Shown here: positions 45,777-59,267 of the stretch, one piece after another
Layout: each line of letters opens with the position of its first letter
Position numbering within the stretch: position 1 is the first letter of the stretch
NCBI RefSeq assembly: GCF_014805625.2
Contig: NW_023998415.1
Location: 35,184,747 to 35,248,746 of the forward strand
Direction: 5' to 3'
Length of the DNA stretch: 64,000 nt
DNA from: Glossina fuscipes
Taxonomy: Eukaryota > Arthropoda > Insecta > Diptera > Glossinidae
The notes under the pieces: model-generated
The model's input: only the letters and a program-made list of their open reading frames with translations
What the model was told of the DNA's origin: nothing
Databases searched by the model: none
Position numbers and translations under genes: made by a program

Positions 45777-46763
45777 TTTCCAAAAACGTTGGGCAAAAAT
45801 AATTGTCTAGAAATTCTTTAATCTGAAACCAAAGAACAATTTTTAATAAACCCAACGTAAACCGCAAATTGTACAAAAGCAAACCTAAATATTCCTATGC
45901 CGACACACTGATAATTTTCACCGTTTACAAGCGGCAGTCTCCCAATTAAAAATATATGCAGCTACAAACACTTTAATATTTACTTTCAGTTATTACATTT
46001 AATATTTTTAATTTAAAACATGTGTATTGACATAAATATAAAACGAAAGTGCACACACAGAGCAGACAGAACGGCAGAACTAACAATAACGTAAACGCGA
46101 GGATGATGTGAAAGATATTCGTAAAAACCAAACTTGGCAATACTTTTGTCGCTTAAGGAATTCGCCTTGAAACAAGCTATAGATAATATCAGGTTGTTTT
46201 ATAATAACCATTTCAGTAAATGATCGCGGGAGTTTTTGTCATTATTTTTTAGTTACCTATTATACTTATTAATAGATTGAGCCTTTTTTACGCATCCCAA
46301 CGAATTTTCGGTTGTTAATTTGCCGAATAACAGAGGAAGATAATTATTAATGGAGATGCTTTCAAAGTGTATTAAGGCCGCATGCTGGAATTGATGTTTT
46401 AATTGCAGCGATTTTCAATATTTCAAGAACAGATTGCCATGATTAGATCCCGTTCATTTAAGGCGTATTTAATATATATTTCAAAGTTTCTGGAAATTGC
46501 GCACCAAAAAAACAATTGTTGTCAGCTTTGAAAAAGACCTCTACAAAAATTCTTTTATAAATTAAAAGATTATAACGCTTTTCCTTTGAAATTTTTACGT
46601 TCCGTTGAAACAAAATTGTTGAACAACCTCAAAATTGATTTGAACTGAATAAAAAATTTTCTTAAAATGTTTAATTTTTAATGTAGAAGTTTATGTAATG
46701 TATAATTTTATATAATTTTCGAATAATAGAATTTGAATCTGACATAATTCATAAAGAATACTT
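45777..46763. other. Spacer between the deaminase and clathrin light chain genes
   Basis: About 990 bp. It must hold the deaminase promoter and leader (right of 45776) and the clathrin light chain 3' untranslated region (left of 46764). A minus-strand ATTAAA (plus tttaat near 46670) could be the clathrin gene polyadenylation signal. No TATA box or other known core promoter motif is obvious. Confidence 0.45.
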
Positions 46764-47435
46764 TTAAGCTTTCTGTGTACCGATTGGAATGGGATTTTGT
46801 TTGAGATGCAAGTAAATGGAACGCATACGTGATACGTCTTTTCCCGACTTGTTAACTTTGGGGTTAAAATCGCACAACTTGGCGATGCGTTCCCATTCTG
46901 TCCCTGGTTCCATGGCGCTACCATTTTCTAAAGCAGCTGCTTGTTTCTCGGCATTACGTGCAGCGGACTTAGTTTTAGCTATAGATTCTTCAGTTTGGCG
47001 TAGCCAATCTTCGAGTTCTTTCTTTGCTTGTAGACGTAATTCCTCCTTTTTACGTTCTTCTTCACGATCTTTTTCCTCCAATCGTTTTTTCTGCTCTTCA
47101 CGCCATTTACGTATTTTTTCCGGTTCCACACGTGAAGGCGGTGGTGCAGATATAGCATTGCTATCAATATTTTCACCTCCAATCATTTCAAAGCTACCCG
47201 TTGAGGATTCAAAGCCACCACTACTAGCTGCGGCAATTTCATTAATGTCACCTCCTAAGAGAGCATCGTCTCCAACCGTAGTGGTTACTGTCGCATTACT
47301 AGCCACAGTAGAAACAGCGTTTATTTCAGCTTCTAAATCGCCCAACATAGACTGTTCACGAGCCAAAAATTCAGCAGCCGGATCTAACTCTTCGCCATTG
47401 GTGGAAGTAGCTACGAAATCATCACCGAAATCCAT
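46764..47435 (-). CDS. Clc: Clathrin light chain
   Basis: A 223-residue subunit of the clathrin triskelion that binds the heavy chain hub and regulates coat assembly on endocytic and Golgi vesicles. The N-terminus is acidic and carries the conserved DPAAEFLAREQ segment at 18-28. Residues about 40-100 are a low-complexity Ala/Ser/Thr/Gly linker. Residues 104-168 form the long charged coiled coil (EPEKIRKWREEQKKRLEEKD onward, with KELEDWL at 139-145) that lies along the heavy chain. The C-terminus, GTEWERIAKLCDFNPKVNKS at 178-197 followed by RMRSIYLHLKQ, is the conserved end domain. Length fits insect homologues (about 220). The frame is single-exon with no insert of the kind used in vertebrate neuronal isoforms. 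An opposite-strand frame of 210 codons is a shadow. Confidence 0.97.
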   Translation of the reverse strand: MDFGDDFVATSTNGEELDPAAEFLAREQSMLGDLEAEINAVSTVASNATVTTTVGDDALLGGDINEIAAASSGGFESSTGSFEMIGGENIDSNAISAPPPSRVEPEKIRKWREEQKKRLEEKDREEERKKEELRLQAKKELEDWLRQTEESIAKTKSAARNAEKQAAALENGSAMEPGTEWERIAKLCDFNPKVNKSGKDVSRMRSIYLHLKQNPIPIGTQKA

Positions 47436-48724
47436 ACTTTTTTTCTAGTTCTGATAAGAGCAAGGTGACACATCAATATCATAAGAAAAATGGGTGTATA
47501 GGGGAAATTAATACGTACACACTTTTTAAATGAATATTTACAACTAAATATCGGCAATAATTTATTCCATTAAACTTTTATCATAAAGCCTTAGAAATTT
47601 ACTACTTTATTGGTTTTTCTAACAATCGCTCATTAATTTGTGATGAGCAAATACCTCAAACTTTTTCTTTTACAGAATATAAAATTCCGTGTGGCCAGAA
47701 CTAGGCACTTTATGGTATGTACGGTATAAAGAAAAAGTGATGCCAGGTTTTGGAAACTATGTTGCTTTAATTACATTTGAACATACATACTAAATGTTTA
47801 TCTATTTGATATTTGTAGGCACGAAATTCCAATGTATAAAAGTTTTTTTTAAATAATTTTTTTTGATTTCAGTATAATTAAATATAAAATGATTTATTCC
47901 GAGAGGTTTTTGTTCTTTGTTTTACTCCTAAATAGCCTATAATAAAGTCTGGCAAGATTGTTTTCTTATTTTGTCCACATGTTCCATTTTTCATTACTTA
48001 TTTGCTGCGACTGTCATACTTTTCTAAAATGGCGCTTTGAGAGAGTAGACGATTTTGTTGAAATTGTAACCCAATAATTTTTGTATAAATATAACAACGA
48101 AATCTAAACTATTTTCTCCAATATTTGTCATAAAAGTGCAGTGTAAATAAACCTAAAGTACAATTAATAAAAACCTGTGTGAATTTCCTCAATGGAATGA
48201 TGAAATTTTAATGTGAAAATTTTTTCTCTTCATCATTTTCTATGTGAATAGACGTGATTGACGATAGATCTTTTTGCGTTTGGAAGAAGAACGCGACACA
48301 CACACAGATAGAAACACGCACGCAAGCAAATAAGTAATATTGGTGCAGTGTGTGGATTTTATCTATAGAGTGTATTTGTTGTGTGTGGTAGAAAACGTCA
48401 AAACGTTGAATGATACAATAAAAAAAAACATACAAAAAGAAAAAATTGGACAAGGCGGCGGGCAGGTTTATAATTGTTGTAAAAAAATACAAGAGAAAAA
48501 CGCACACACTTCATAAAAATAAATATATCCGTAGTTAAAAAGGACTAATCTATAAATTTATAAAAGTTATTTAATATTTCTATACACACTAAGGTGGGTA
48601 ATTTTTGTTTGTGGAAGTTTTTGCCTTTTTTTTTATATAATTGTTCAGGTTTTTTTGAATGGTTATTTTTTGTGTGTGTGCTCTTTTTGTTTGTTCTAAT
48701 AGTGTGGCAGTGTAGTGAGTCACC
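47436..48724. promoter_or_regulatory. Shared upstream region of Clc (-) and the DUF4211 gene (+)
   Basis: These 1,289 bp separate two divergently transcribed genes and should contain both promoters and the 5' untranslated regions. No upstream coding exon is visible. A stop just upstream (gtagtgagtcaccATGG) supports 48725 as the start of the right-hand gene. No exact DRE (tatcgata) or TATA box was found by eye, so the promoter type stays open. Confidence 0.5.
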
Positions 48725-49282
48725 ATGGACCCAAACTCGAGTCCCTGGCCTTATGCGTATAATCGTATCGTACCGCCAGCTAGTGGTAGCAGTTCGGCGG
48801 AGGACTTTCAGCATCCGCATTTGGCTTCTAGTGCGCAGTCTTTGTTATTACAAGCAGCGAGTTTTAATGCAGCAGCCAGTGGCGGCAGTTTTGTGTCACC
48901 ATCACCGATCAGTAGTTACAATCCGGTCTTTCAGCAAATTTATCATCATGCGGCCAGTGCTGTGCAACCGAAACCTGCCCACTTTGCTTCGACGACAGTT
49001 AATACGCCACACCGTCAATTGCAAATACCCGCCACTTTGGATAAACAGTTGACCTCATTCCAAAACCAAGCCGCTATAGCGGCTGTATCATCGGCGGCTG
49101 CCGCAGCCGTTAATAATGCAGCAGCTACAAATTACTATGGTGAAAATTCTTCATCTAGTGGTGCTTCTCCTTCGCCGACTACCGCCTCCATAACGCCGAC
49201 CACCCTTAGTTGGAATGCACCGACAATGTTGTCGAATACATTTTTGGCAGTACAACAACAAACGCAACAACAGCAACAAGCC

Positions 49283-49314
<32 letters not shown>

Positions 49315-49351
49315 TCAACAGCAGCAATTGAATCTAGTTACGGATAAGGTG
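48725..49351 (+). CDS. DUF4211 gene, coding exon 1
   Basis: Codons 1-209. The start is caccATGG, a strong translation context, with stops upstream. It encodes MDPNSSPWPYAYNRI, then Ser/Ala/Pro-rich sequence and ends in a poly-Q stretch and NLVTDKV. The donor region gtggtgagt offers two GT sites three bases apart (49349 and 49352); both keep phase 0. Without splicing the frame ends five codons later at 49369. Confidence 0.85.
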
Positions 49352-52300
49352 GTGAGTAGTAGTATGTAGTCAAATTAAAAAAAAAAAAACAAAAAAAAAA
49401 CATCTATATATGTATACATATATAAAAATTAAGGAAAATTAAAAAAATATATATACCTTATTTCATATATAAGAAAAACACATCACTTTTCCCCCGCATT
49501 ATATTTATCCATTAACTATCAACAATTACGTAAAAGAGAAATATGCAAAAGTACAGAAAGGCGTTAAATAATTCATAAATTTAATTATAGAAATATACTT
49601 AAGGAGATTTAAATATTCAAAAAATTTTAAAACACAATCTGTAGTGAGTTTTTATTTTCCAAAGCATTTAATATAAAGCTCACCAATCTATACTTGAACT
49701 CTAAGATAATTTTCCGACAAATTTTAAGTTTATACTCATCGCATGGACAATAACGATATATTAATTTTCAATTTCGGCCCCCGGAAATGTTTGCAAATCA
49801 GTGAACAATTTCTAATTGCTTTTCTTAATCGCTGAAATGAATGCGTGCATATACGTGCCGTGTAGTCTTAATTGATTTATGCAGACTATCTATAGAAATA
49901 GCCTAAATCCGCCCACACTTAGACGGACTATTTGAAATCTTTAATTTGCAAAGTTTTGTGAATAACAACCACGCCAGGCCAGATGAGAGGTCCGTCGGAC
50001 ATTAAATTTGAGATGATTTTCTTTTTCAAAATTCGCGAGTATTTTTATATATAGAATACCGTTTCAAAGGGTTCTCTTTGACATTCAAAATTACTTGGGT
50101 TTCTTAGCGGGCAAATATTTTCGTTATATTTTTATTTATTTATTTTTTTCGATTCTCATAAAAAGTTTAAATTTTTTTGCTTATTTATGCATTAAGTGCA
50201 ATGTAGCTTTTTCACGCTATTATCTGTTGTCTTTACTGCAGTCAATGGCTAATAATGGACCCTAATTTGGGAAAGCTTCTCAGCTGATTCTTTGATTTTC
50301 AATTAATATGACTTCACCTACCTCAGCCATTATCTCGACAGTAACAAACTGAGCAATTGGTTCTGCTATACGGGAAAATTTCTTGGAACAAACTTTCTGC
50401 TCTTCTAAAAACGAAACAAACCTTAGGACCTCTGCTTACTCTTGAACCAATGTACATATATAGTATATGTGAATGCGTGTATTTGAATGAGTTCGTTAGA
50501 TTTGCTGTTATGTGACAATAATCTCTGCAACATGCATAAAAGTTTCTCAAAACATTTTTTTTAAATAAAATTTTTCAAAGTAATTGTGAATTTCTTTTTT
50601 TGGAAATTTTCTAAACGCCTTCTAAAACAGTATCCTTAGTGAAAAGAAAAAAAGGAACAAAAAAAAAAGATTATGAAAAATTGATTTTTTAATAATTGTA
50701 AGAACTTTTCAAGATTTGATACCAAGGGAGATGATAAACATAAAGTGATCGCTACTAAACTATATTGCAAGCAGGAAGTACAGGTCATATACATGAATGA
50801 ATTTTCAAGCAGGTGCCTTCCATCGTAAACGTGTGTAGTATTATTATATACAAAGTTTCTTCTTTTTTTTTTTTCTTTATACAAAAAGTAAAACAAATAT
50901 TTAAAAAACTCGCTTGTACACAAAAAAAAAAAAAAAAAAAAAAAAGAAAAAGAAAGAAAGAAAGAAAAATAAAGAAAGGAGTTTATGTTAGTTACTTATT
51001 ATGATACTTTGAAGCTTTTCTCTTTTGCATAAAATCTTAAATTCATCAAAGGCATCAAAAAAATATACATCAAATTTGAACGGAACTCTGTCTCGGTTGG
51101 TCGGTGCTTAACTTATAATTAACTGTGTTTGTTACTAACTCCTGAATTTCTATTCTGACAACTTGTAAACCCTTTCTTATTACCGTTTGTGGGTAAAACG
51201 ATTTATTCCGTCTGATCTTTGCGTTGTTTCACTGCTGTGGAAATAAAATCCAATATGTATACACACTTGAAATTTGAAAAGAATGCTGAAAAAACGTTTT
51301 ATATTGTATGGAAAAATGTCCATTATTTGCAGAAATTTGAAAGCAAAAAAAAAAAAAAAAAAAGCAGGAGGAAAAATGGAGCAAAACAAGCAAGCAAGCA
51401 GCAAAATATTGGGGGATTAGTACCGACCATTTTGGGTAGTCAAGTGTTGACCCATAATCTAAATAATTACAAAATGTTTTTACGCATGTGCATCCGCCCC
51501 TTTGAAATGATGTTTTGATAAATTTTAAATGCAATAAAAAAAATTATTCATATACATACAATTTTTATAATATATATATTTATATATGTTATAACATATT
51601 CACATATTCACTATATATACATATATATATATATATAAAAGATATTCATAAAAAACGTATACATTTATATATATGTATATCACATCTGTTCCCTCATATA
51701 AAAAAGTGTATGTAAACCGTTCTGATATCCGCGTCCTCGACTCACACTATAGTGCTTATGTTTGAGCTGGTCTATGTGGTATGAGCTGTAAAACAATATA
51801 TATTTGATGTCTAATAAACTTTTTCAGTTTTTCGTTTTTTTTTTTTTTTTGTTTTATTTTTCTGTTTTTTATTCCTTTCTGTACTTTTTTTCCTCTTGTG
51901 TGTATATGTAATTGTTTTTTTTTTTTTTGAGCTCACATCTATTTTTTCACAACACAATCGCGCGTACATATACATTTATATGTATGTATCTGTAAAAATA
52001 TATTCGTAGAGATATAATAAAACAAAAAAAAAAAAAACAAAAAAAAAACGAAAAAGAATTTACACATATGCACACACATTCATTCATATACTCAGTCACT
52101 CAGTCCACTCACTTGCTCATCAGCCAACAAAAACATATCTATTTTTCTCTTCATATTTCTATGTATACGTATCTGTATTTATATGTATTTGTAAAGCATA
52201 AAAAATTATTTTCTTTAATTTTCAACAAAAAACAATACAAAACTTCTCTCTCTCTGTCCCTGCTTTTCTCCTTTACACCAATCATCTTTATTCTATTTTT

Positions 52301-53589
52301 TAAACAATTTTTTCCAACAAAATATACGAAAATTGCAAAAAAAAAAAAAACCAAAATGAAAAATTAAAAAAAAAAACAACAACAACAACAAACAAACAAA
52401 CATACCAAAACAAACGCAACCATGAAAAATCTAGCAAATCAAACAAGAAAATGCTCAAATTAAGACAGAGGTTAAATCTTACAATGATATATTGTACCTC
52501 ACACAATTACACCAACAACAGCAGCAGCAACAGCAACAACAGGAAGAGCAACAACAACAGCAACAATTGCAAGAAGAAACAAATTACTATATAATTGATG
52601 GTAAACAATATAAAATTGTACGGAAACCATCGCAACCTCAACAACAGCAACAAACGCTGCAAATCGAGCAGCAGCATTCAAGTCCAGCATCTTCCACCAC
52701 CACCCAACATTATCCCATTTATGCCAGTCCGGCCTTAAGTTCAACGGGCGGTTCATCACCTGCCTTACATGTAGCTGCTACAACGCCACCTCAGATTATT
52801 GTTTATAAGAATCCAGGTTCGACCGGCCAAGTGGGTGCCGAGTCACCGATACGGAGAAGTCATGTTGCAAACGCTGGTTCGCCTGCAACTGCGTCCGCCG
52901 CCTCAACGGTAGCATATTCGTCTGTGATACAAAGTACTTTACAGCAGCAGCAACAATTGCAACAACAACAGCAACAGCAACAATTGAATTGTTGGAAAAT
53001 TGACGCTGACAATGGAGGCTCCGCGGAAGATGTAAAAAATGTTTTGCAATTACAAGTGAAACAGGAGCACCCTAGCAGTCTCGATTATAATACTAGCAAT
53101 GGTAACAGTATTGTTGGTAATGTTGTAATGAGTGACAATATGATATTTAATTTACCACCCGGCCTAGAAATTAAACAAACTATTTGCAATAACAATACAC
53201 AAAATACGGTGGTACAGCACACACAACAACAGCAACAACAACAACAACAGCAACAACAACAAATTCTTATACAGCAACAACAGCAACAGCAGCAACAAAA
53301 CGTTTATAGCAATGACTCGAAATTGCAACAGCAACAACAATCAGATAAAAGGCGACAACATATGATAGCCAACATGTTAATGTCGCCCTCAACTACCTCC
53401 AATCATCATCATCAGCAACAACACCACCACCACCACCATCATCACCAACAACAACAACACACTTCTTCGCCGTCGTCTTCTCACGCCACAACAGCGTCAC
53501 AGATTCAAATAATTTCTAAGGTTTGTATTTTAATTTATTTTTTATTTTCGGTTTTACTTTTTTTTATCCTTATCATTTGTTCTACGTAT

Positions 53590-53625
<36 letters not shown>

Positions 53626-54064
53626 CATTTAATTTTTTCGTTGGTTATAAATCGTATGTGTATATATGTTTATTTAAAATAAATGTATGTATACATATGT
53701 TTCGGTATAAACATATATATACATATTCTATTTTTTTTTTCATTTTTGACTTGAAACTAACTCTCTTTAAGGTAAGGTTTTCTTTTCCCTCTAATGATGC
53801 GTTAAAAACAGTTTTCCTCGCCTTTTTTTTAATTTACGGTGACATGAAATCTATGGATAATCCCTTTGCAAAATCCGTAACATTAATAACAATCGATCGA
53901 TCCACCTGAATGGCGTTAGCAAGCATAATTCATATATATAGGAATGAAATTAGTTCACTTATTAATGCGAATGGAAAAGGTATCCTTCAATGATTCTGTA
54001 AAGTTAGGCAGGATTATGGAAAAAAGGCGGTCCAGCCAATTAATTTTTGATAAAACTTTCATAT

Positions 54065-54115
<51 letters not shown>

Positions 54116-57100
54116 TGTATGTAGCATGCAGAAATTGTGACCCTCCTAGAGATATTTTCCATTTCCATTAACGTGAATTTTTAAATGGTTTCAGTAACAA
54201 CTGTCTATTAATTCGATTCTGTCTAAAATCCCCAGTTACGAAAGAATTGAGCCTATGATTTCTTCACTCCTTCATAATAACGAATTATGAAAAAAAAAAG
54301 AAAAGAAAAACCTCAACACAAATATCACAACTGAAATTTCTTAAATTTAATTTAAAATAGAAAGAAAAAAAGGAGAGATAGACTGACTTGAAGACAGATT
54401 GAATTAAACGATTTTATATACACTTAGCTTAAATAAACGAACATTTCCTTTAAATTTCGCAAATGCACTGAAAATGCACAGTGTCATGAAAATGAACTGC
54501 CTTTAGGATTACAGTACCGAAGAGAAAGTGAAAGGCAAGAGGAAGATACCGTTGACGCATATCGTTAGAATGCATTTTTGATCAATATTGGCAAGTAGAT
54601 CCCTTCTTATTCCCATCAGCTATGAAGCCAATCGCTTCATGACTTACAACACACGTGATTTATTTTGCGGTTTCTCTTATCATGCTTATAAGTACATGCA
54701 AATATTTATACAACTTTTCAAATACATTTGGACGACATCTAAGAATTCAAAAGTAAGCTCAACCATTCCTTTACTCTTATTAATTCAGTATAGCGATAGT
54801 ACATCATATATAATTTTTGTGGTTTTTGGAGATAGCTATGAATATATGTACAAAACCTTCGGACGGTAGAGTTCATAATGCGAAAAAAGAAAACAAAAAT
54901 TAAAAATTTAAAAATTTAATAGAAAATTGAATTCTGAAAGGAATGGGAGGGAGGAGGAGAGAGAATTAAATAATGTATTCAAATTTTTTTTCGTCATTTT
55001 TCTCAAGTCCTTGCTTAATAGCTTTCCTTTGGCAACTACCTCTTTTTAGTAAAAAGTTTCCAAATATTTCTTCTTTTTCTTTTTTTAAAGAAAAACTAAC
55101 CGTGCATTTGCTGTGCTTCAAACTTAATGTAAATAGTAAAGGCATAATAGTTTTAATATAAGAATCGCTGCTAATCACCTTCCAAATAATTCTTGAGGAA
55201 CACTATTAGAAATAGAAAATTGCTTTCTTGTAAGTACGACAAAAAAGAAAAAAGAAAAAAAAATAGAAAAATAGAAAAATTATTATTTTTTTTTTAATTT
55301 TGACAACAAAGATTTCAGAAAATTTTATATACATAGGTGGTATGTACCTGCAAGTACGTGCGAGCCATATGTATATATATATACATGTATATATATGTTA
55401 TAATAAAGATTTGTGTTGGAACAATCATCTTCCTCCATGTTTGTAATAGAATTACGTATAAAATATATATTTGATTATATTTGTATGTATATATGAATGT
55501 ATGTATGGATGAATGTACCTGTAATATAAATGTAAGTAGTATTCGTTTAAGTGAAACTATTAATTGCCATTCTGGTGAAAAAAAAAGAAAAAAACTTTTT
55601 TTTTTTTTTGTATACTTTATTTAATTTGTTTTTTATACTAACTTTTTGTGTTGTTGTTTTTTGTTTTGTGTCTAATTTTCTTCTAACATTTATTAAATTG
55701 AATAAAAATTATTTTGTTTTTTTGGTTTCATAAACATAAAAATAATTATTTGAACCTGTGACGTTGTTAATATATGCCATTGTTGAGGAAGATGAGCGTA
55801 AGATCTACACACAACAAAGAAAAACGAAACACATTTTATATCATTGTTGTTGTAAAAAACCAACCAACAAACATGCAAACAAGTATAGCTTTTAAGTTTA
55901 AAACGGAATTCTCTTTGCTTTTTGATTTTTGTTGTTCAAAATGTTAATGAAAAATTTTTTTAAAAAATCTCTTCTTGAAATTTTTTTCAGGCTGAGGAAA
56001 AACAAGTGCAACAACAACAACAAATGTCAGTAGCAAAACCCACTAAAACGCCACGTAAGAGGCAACCGAAAAAGACGTTAGTGGCCAATGACTATGAAGC
56101 GGAACGTGGCTCTCAAAGTGAGGCTTCGACCAGCCACCATCAACAGCAACAGCACGTACAACAGCAACAGCAGCAGCAACAGCAAACCACGTATTATGAT
56201 TTCAACAGTAAATGGAATACTAGCACATTGAAAACGGAAAGCAATACTACGACACCTGCGGTACAAGTGCCCGCAATTAATATACCTACATATGTTAATC
56301 CTCATACAGCTGCTGCGACACAACAACAACAACAACATCAACCACAGCAAGCAGTAAATCAACAGCAACAACAACAACAGCAGCAGCAGCAACAAGAGCA
56401 ACCGCAAGTGCCACAACCAGCCCACTTGCAATCGTCACAAGCTCAATCGCATTTAACGAATCTATCGTATTATCCGAGTTTTTCGCAACAAATTGCCTCA
56501 CAATACACGGCCTGTATACAACAAAGTGCAGCTGCTGCCGGAGCCATTCAACATACGCTGTACAATCTCAATCAACAACATCAACAGCAATTGCAGCAAC
56601 AGCAGCATCAGGCCAATAATCAACAGCAGCAGCCACAGCATCAACAACAGCAACAGCAGCAGCAACAACAGCAACAACAGCAGCAAGTTGATCAACAACA
56701 GCAGCAACAACAACAACAACAGCAACAACAAGAACAGCAACCTCCCCAGGAAGATCCAACTAATAAAGTTATTGTACCGAACATTGAAGAAGAATTAGAT
56801 TTCTTGTCAGATGCTGTGGCACCGAAGCAGGGATACGCAAGCGCTAGCGACACGGCACGTACCGGTACATCGATAGCAACCACAGGTACAAATAAACCTA
56901 CCAATTTTGGCATATGCAATCCCAACAATTCATCAGCACAGAGCGCAACAAAGCCTAACAGTACTACGGGCGCAGCAGCCTCATCATCGTTAGCGGTAGC
57001 CGTTAATAATGGTAGTGCAGCTGCTGTTACGACAGTAGTAGGTGCAACTACGGGTAGCGGAACTACGTATGTGCCGCCTGAGAAGAAGCCTGTAGTGGGC

Positions 57101-59227
57101 ACTTCAATAGGAGAAAAGAAAACCCAATTTATGGATAGTTATTTGAAATTTTTACAAGGTGATCGTGAAGAGGAGACAGCGACGTCTTCGAAGAGCGGAC
57201 GCCGGAATAATGTGCAAAAATCTCAAGGTGGCGGTGGTGGTGGTGGCAAACGGAGTAAACAAAACAATTCAACTAATAATGCGACGAATAATGCGAGCAA
57301 CAATAGCGGCGGCGGTGTTGCTGCACCTGCCCAGAGTGAAGAAGCTGTGGCAGCAGGGCATCTACAAGGTTCAATGGTGGATGCTCATGCAGCGGGGGGG
57401 ACTCTAATGACAGGCGATGATGGCCATCAAATAAAAATTCTTTCCCAAACACAAATCCTACCTAAGAAGCGGCCACATGCACAAATGGCTGCAGCTGCTG
57501 CAGCAGCGGCAGCATCTCCTTCGGCCATTTCAAGTAATTCACATTCGAATGCAGGCACATCGGTCATAACCCAACATCCCCAGCACGGTGATGGGCATGC
57601 GCAACATCAGCAACCACAACAACAGCAAACTGTAAATCAACAACAACAACAGCAGCAACAGCAACAACAACAACAGCAACAACAGCAGCAGCAGCAACAT
57701 GAGCAATCATTCCGTCCATATGGACAACACCAAACGCAACAACCACATCATCAACATCAAGTATCACAACAGCACCATCATCATCAACAACAGCAGCAAC
57801 CACAGCAGCAACAGCAGCAGCAGCAGCAGCAACAACAACAACAACAACAACAATACTGTGCCCAATTGGGATTTATTGGTGGTAGTTCGACGTCTGCCAG
57901 CCTAGCCGCCAATAATACAAGTCAAGGTATGTTGCTACTTGACCAACAAAATTCCACTAGCCGTAGTTTTAACGCTCTCAACAACTCTACTACTACAGCC
58001 TCACATCCCTCCTCCTCCGCCGCCACTAGCGTACCACACAGCAATCATCACCATTTTTTAAATTTTCTCTGGCCCTGGCATTGAAGCATAAATCAAAAGA
58101 TAAATATGAAATTGTAAAAACAAAAAGTCGTGATTACGATAAGCCTCGTGTGAACACTCTCGCTCACCCTCTCTCTATCTCCCTATCTTTATCTCTCTCT
58201 CTCTGCACCACTCTCTCTGGTTCATTTTTCTACGCTCGAGAGAGAGAAAGATTGAAAGAGGTTGATACAAATTCTTACTTTTGTTACGAGTGTTTTTAAA
58301 ATAACTTTGTAAAAAAGTTACTAGTGTTTACTTTTAAAAACTTTTTTTGTACAAAATAATTAAACATCCTCCTTTACAATTAAATTATTTTATCATTGTT
58401 AAATTGAAAAAAAAAAAAAAAAAAGAAAAAAAAAAGAAAGAAAAAAACCGTAAAAAAAAAAGAAAAAAAAAAAGATCGAAAAGCATAATAATAATTAATC
58501 ATGGACGAAGAACTTATATGAAAAATGAAATATTTTTTTAAAATATAAATCAATCGATTTTTTTTTTTTGTGGAAGAAAGCGAATCAAACAATAAACTCA
58601 ACTTACCTATGTGTGTGTTTTTATTTCAAATAAATGCAAGGATGTCTTACGGATCGTTCTCGTCGCCATTTGTTGGATTTAATGCGAAGCAGTGGTATGT
58701 TAGTGGCTAATTTTCGACGCGGATTCCTAAGGAGAGGATTTGGTTTGGTTGAGAAAGAGTTATGCTTTCTTCTTTTTTTTGTTTTTTTTTTTGTTTCTCT
58801 CTCTCTCTTACTCTCTATCTCTCTCTCTCTCTCTCACACTCTCTTTGACTTTTTGAATATTTTTGTATATTAATTATGCTTTGTTGAAACGCTTGAAGTC
58901 CTTGGTTTCAAAATCCTTTCCAAGAATTAAAATAATTAGTAGTAAATGGGCAGAAAATGGATATAAATGTTTTATCCGTTTCATCAACGAATACTTCTTT
59001 CCCATTTTTATTGTATTGAACATTAATTTCTTCTTTTTCTATCATTGTAATACCAGATTTGAGAATATTGGGTTCAAAATATATGCGAAGATTTAAGATT
59101 TTGGATCAGGATGCGATTTAATTTATAAATCGATCGATTTGTAGGAAAAGTAAGAAAAACTTTTGATTTACAATAATGGGCGACAGTAGATTTACGTCAA
59201 AAGGACCTTAGAATGTACAAACGAACT

Positions 59228-59267
<40 letters not shown>

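Noticed and set aside
46816..47448. 210-codon plus-strand frame opposite clathrin light chain
   Set aside because: Antisense shadow of a conserved gene; composition mirrors the Clc codons and has no domain of its own.
48594..49052. 152-codon plus frame overlapping exon 1
   Set aside because: Different frame from the well-supported exon 1 and no protein-like pattern.
51219..51518. 99-codon plus frame in intron 1, with LVPTILGSQVLTHN
   Set aside because: Considered as an extra exon, but the only acceptor candidate follows purine-rich sequence and no donor fits phase 0.
56498..57102. Leu/Val/Ala-rich minus-strand frames of up to 136 codons
   Set aside because: Antisense reading of the CAA/CAG tracts gives poly-Leu, Val or Ala; not genes.
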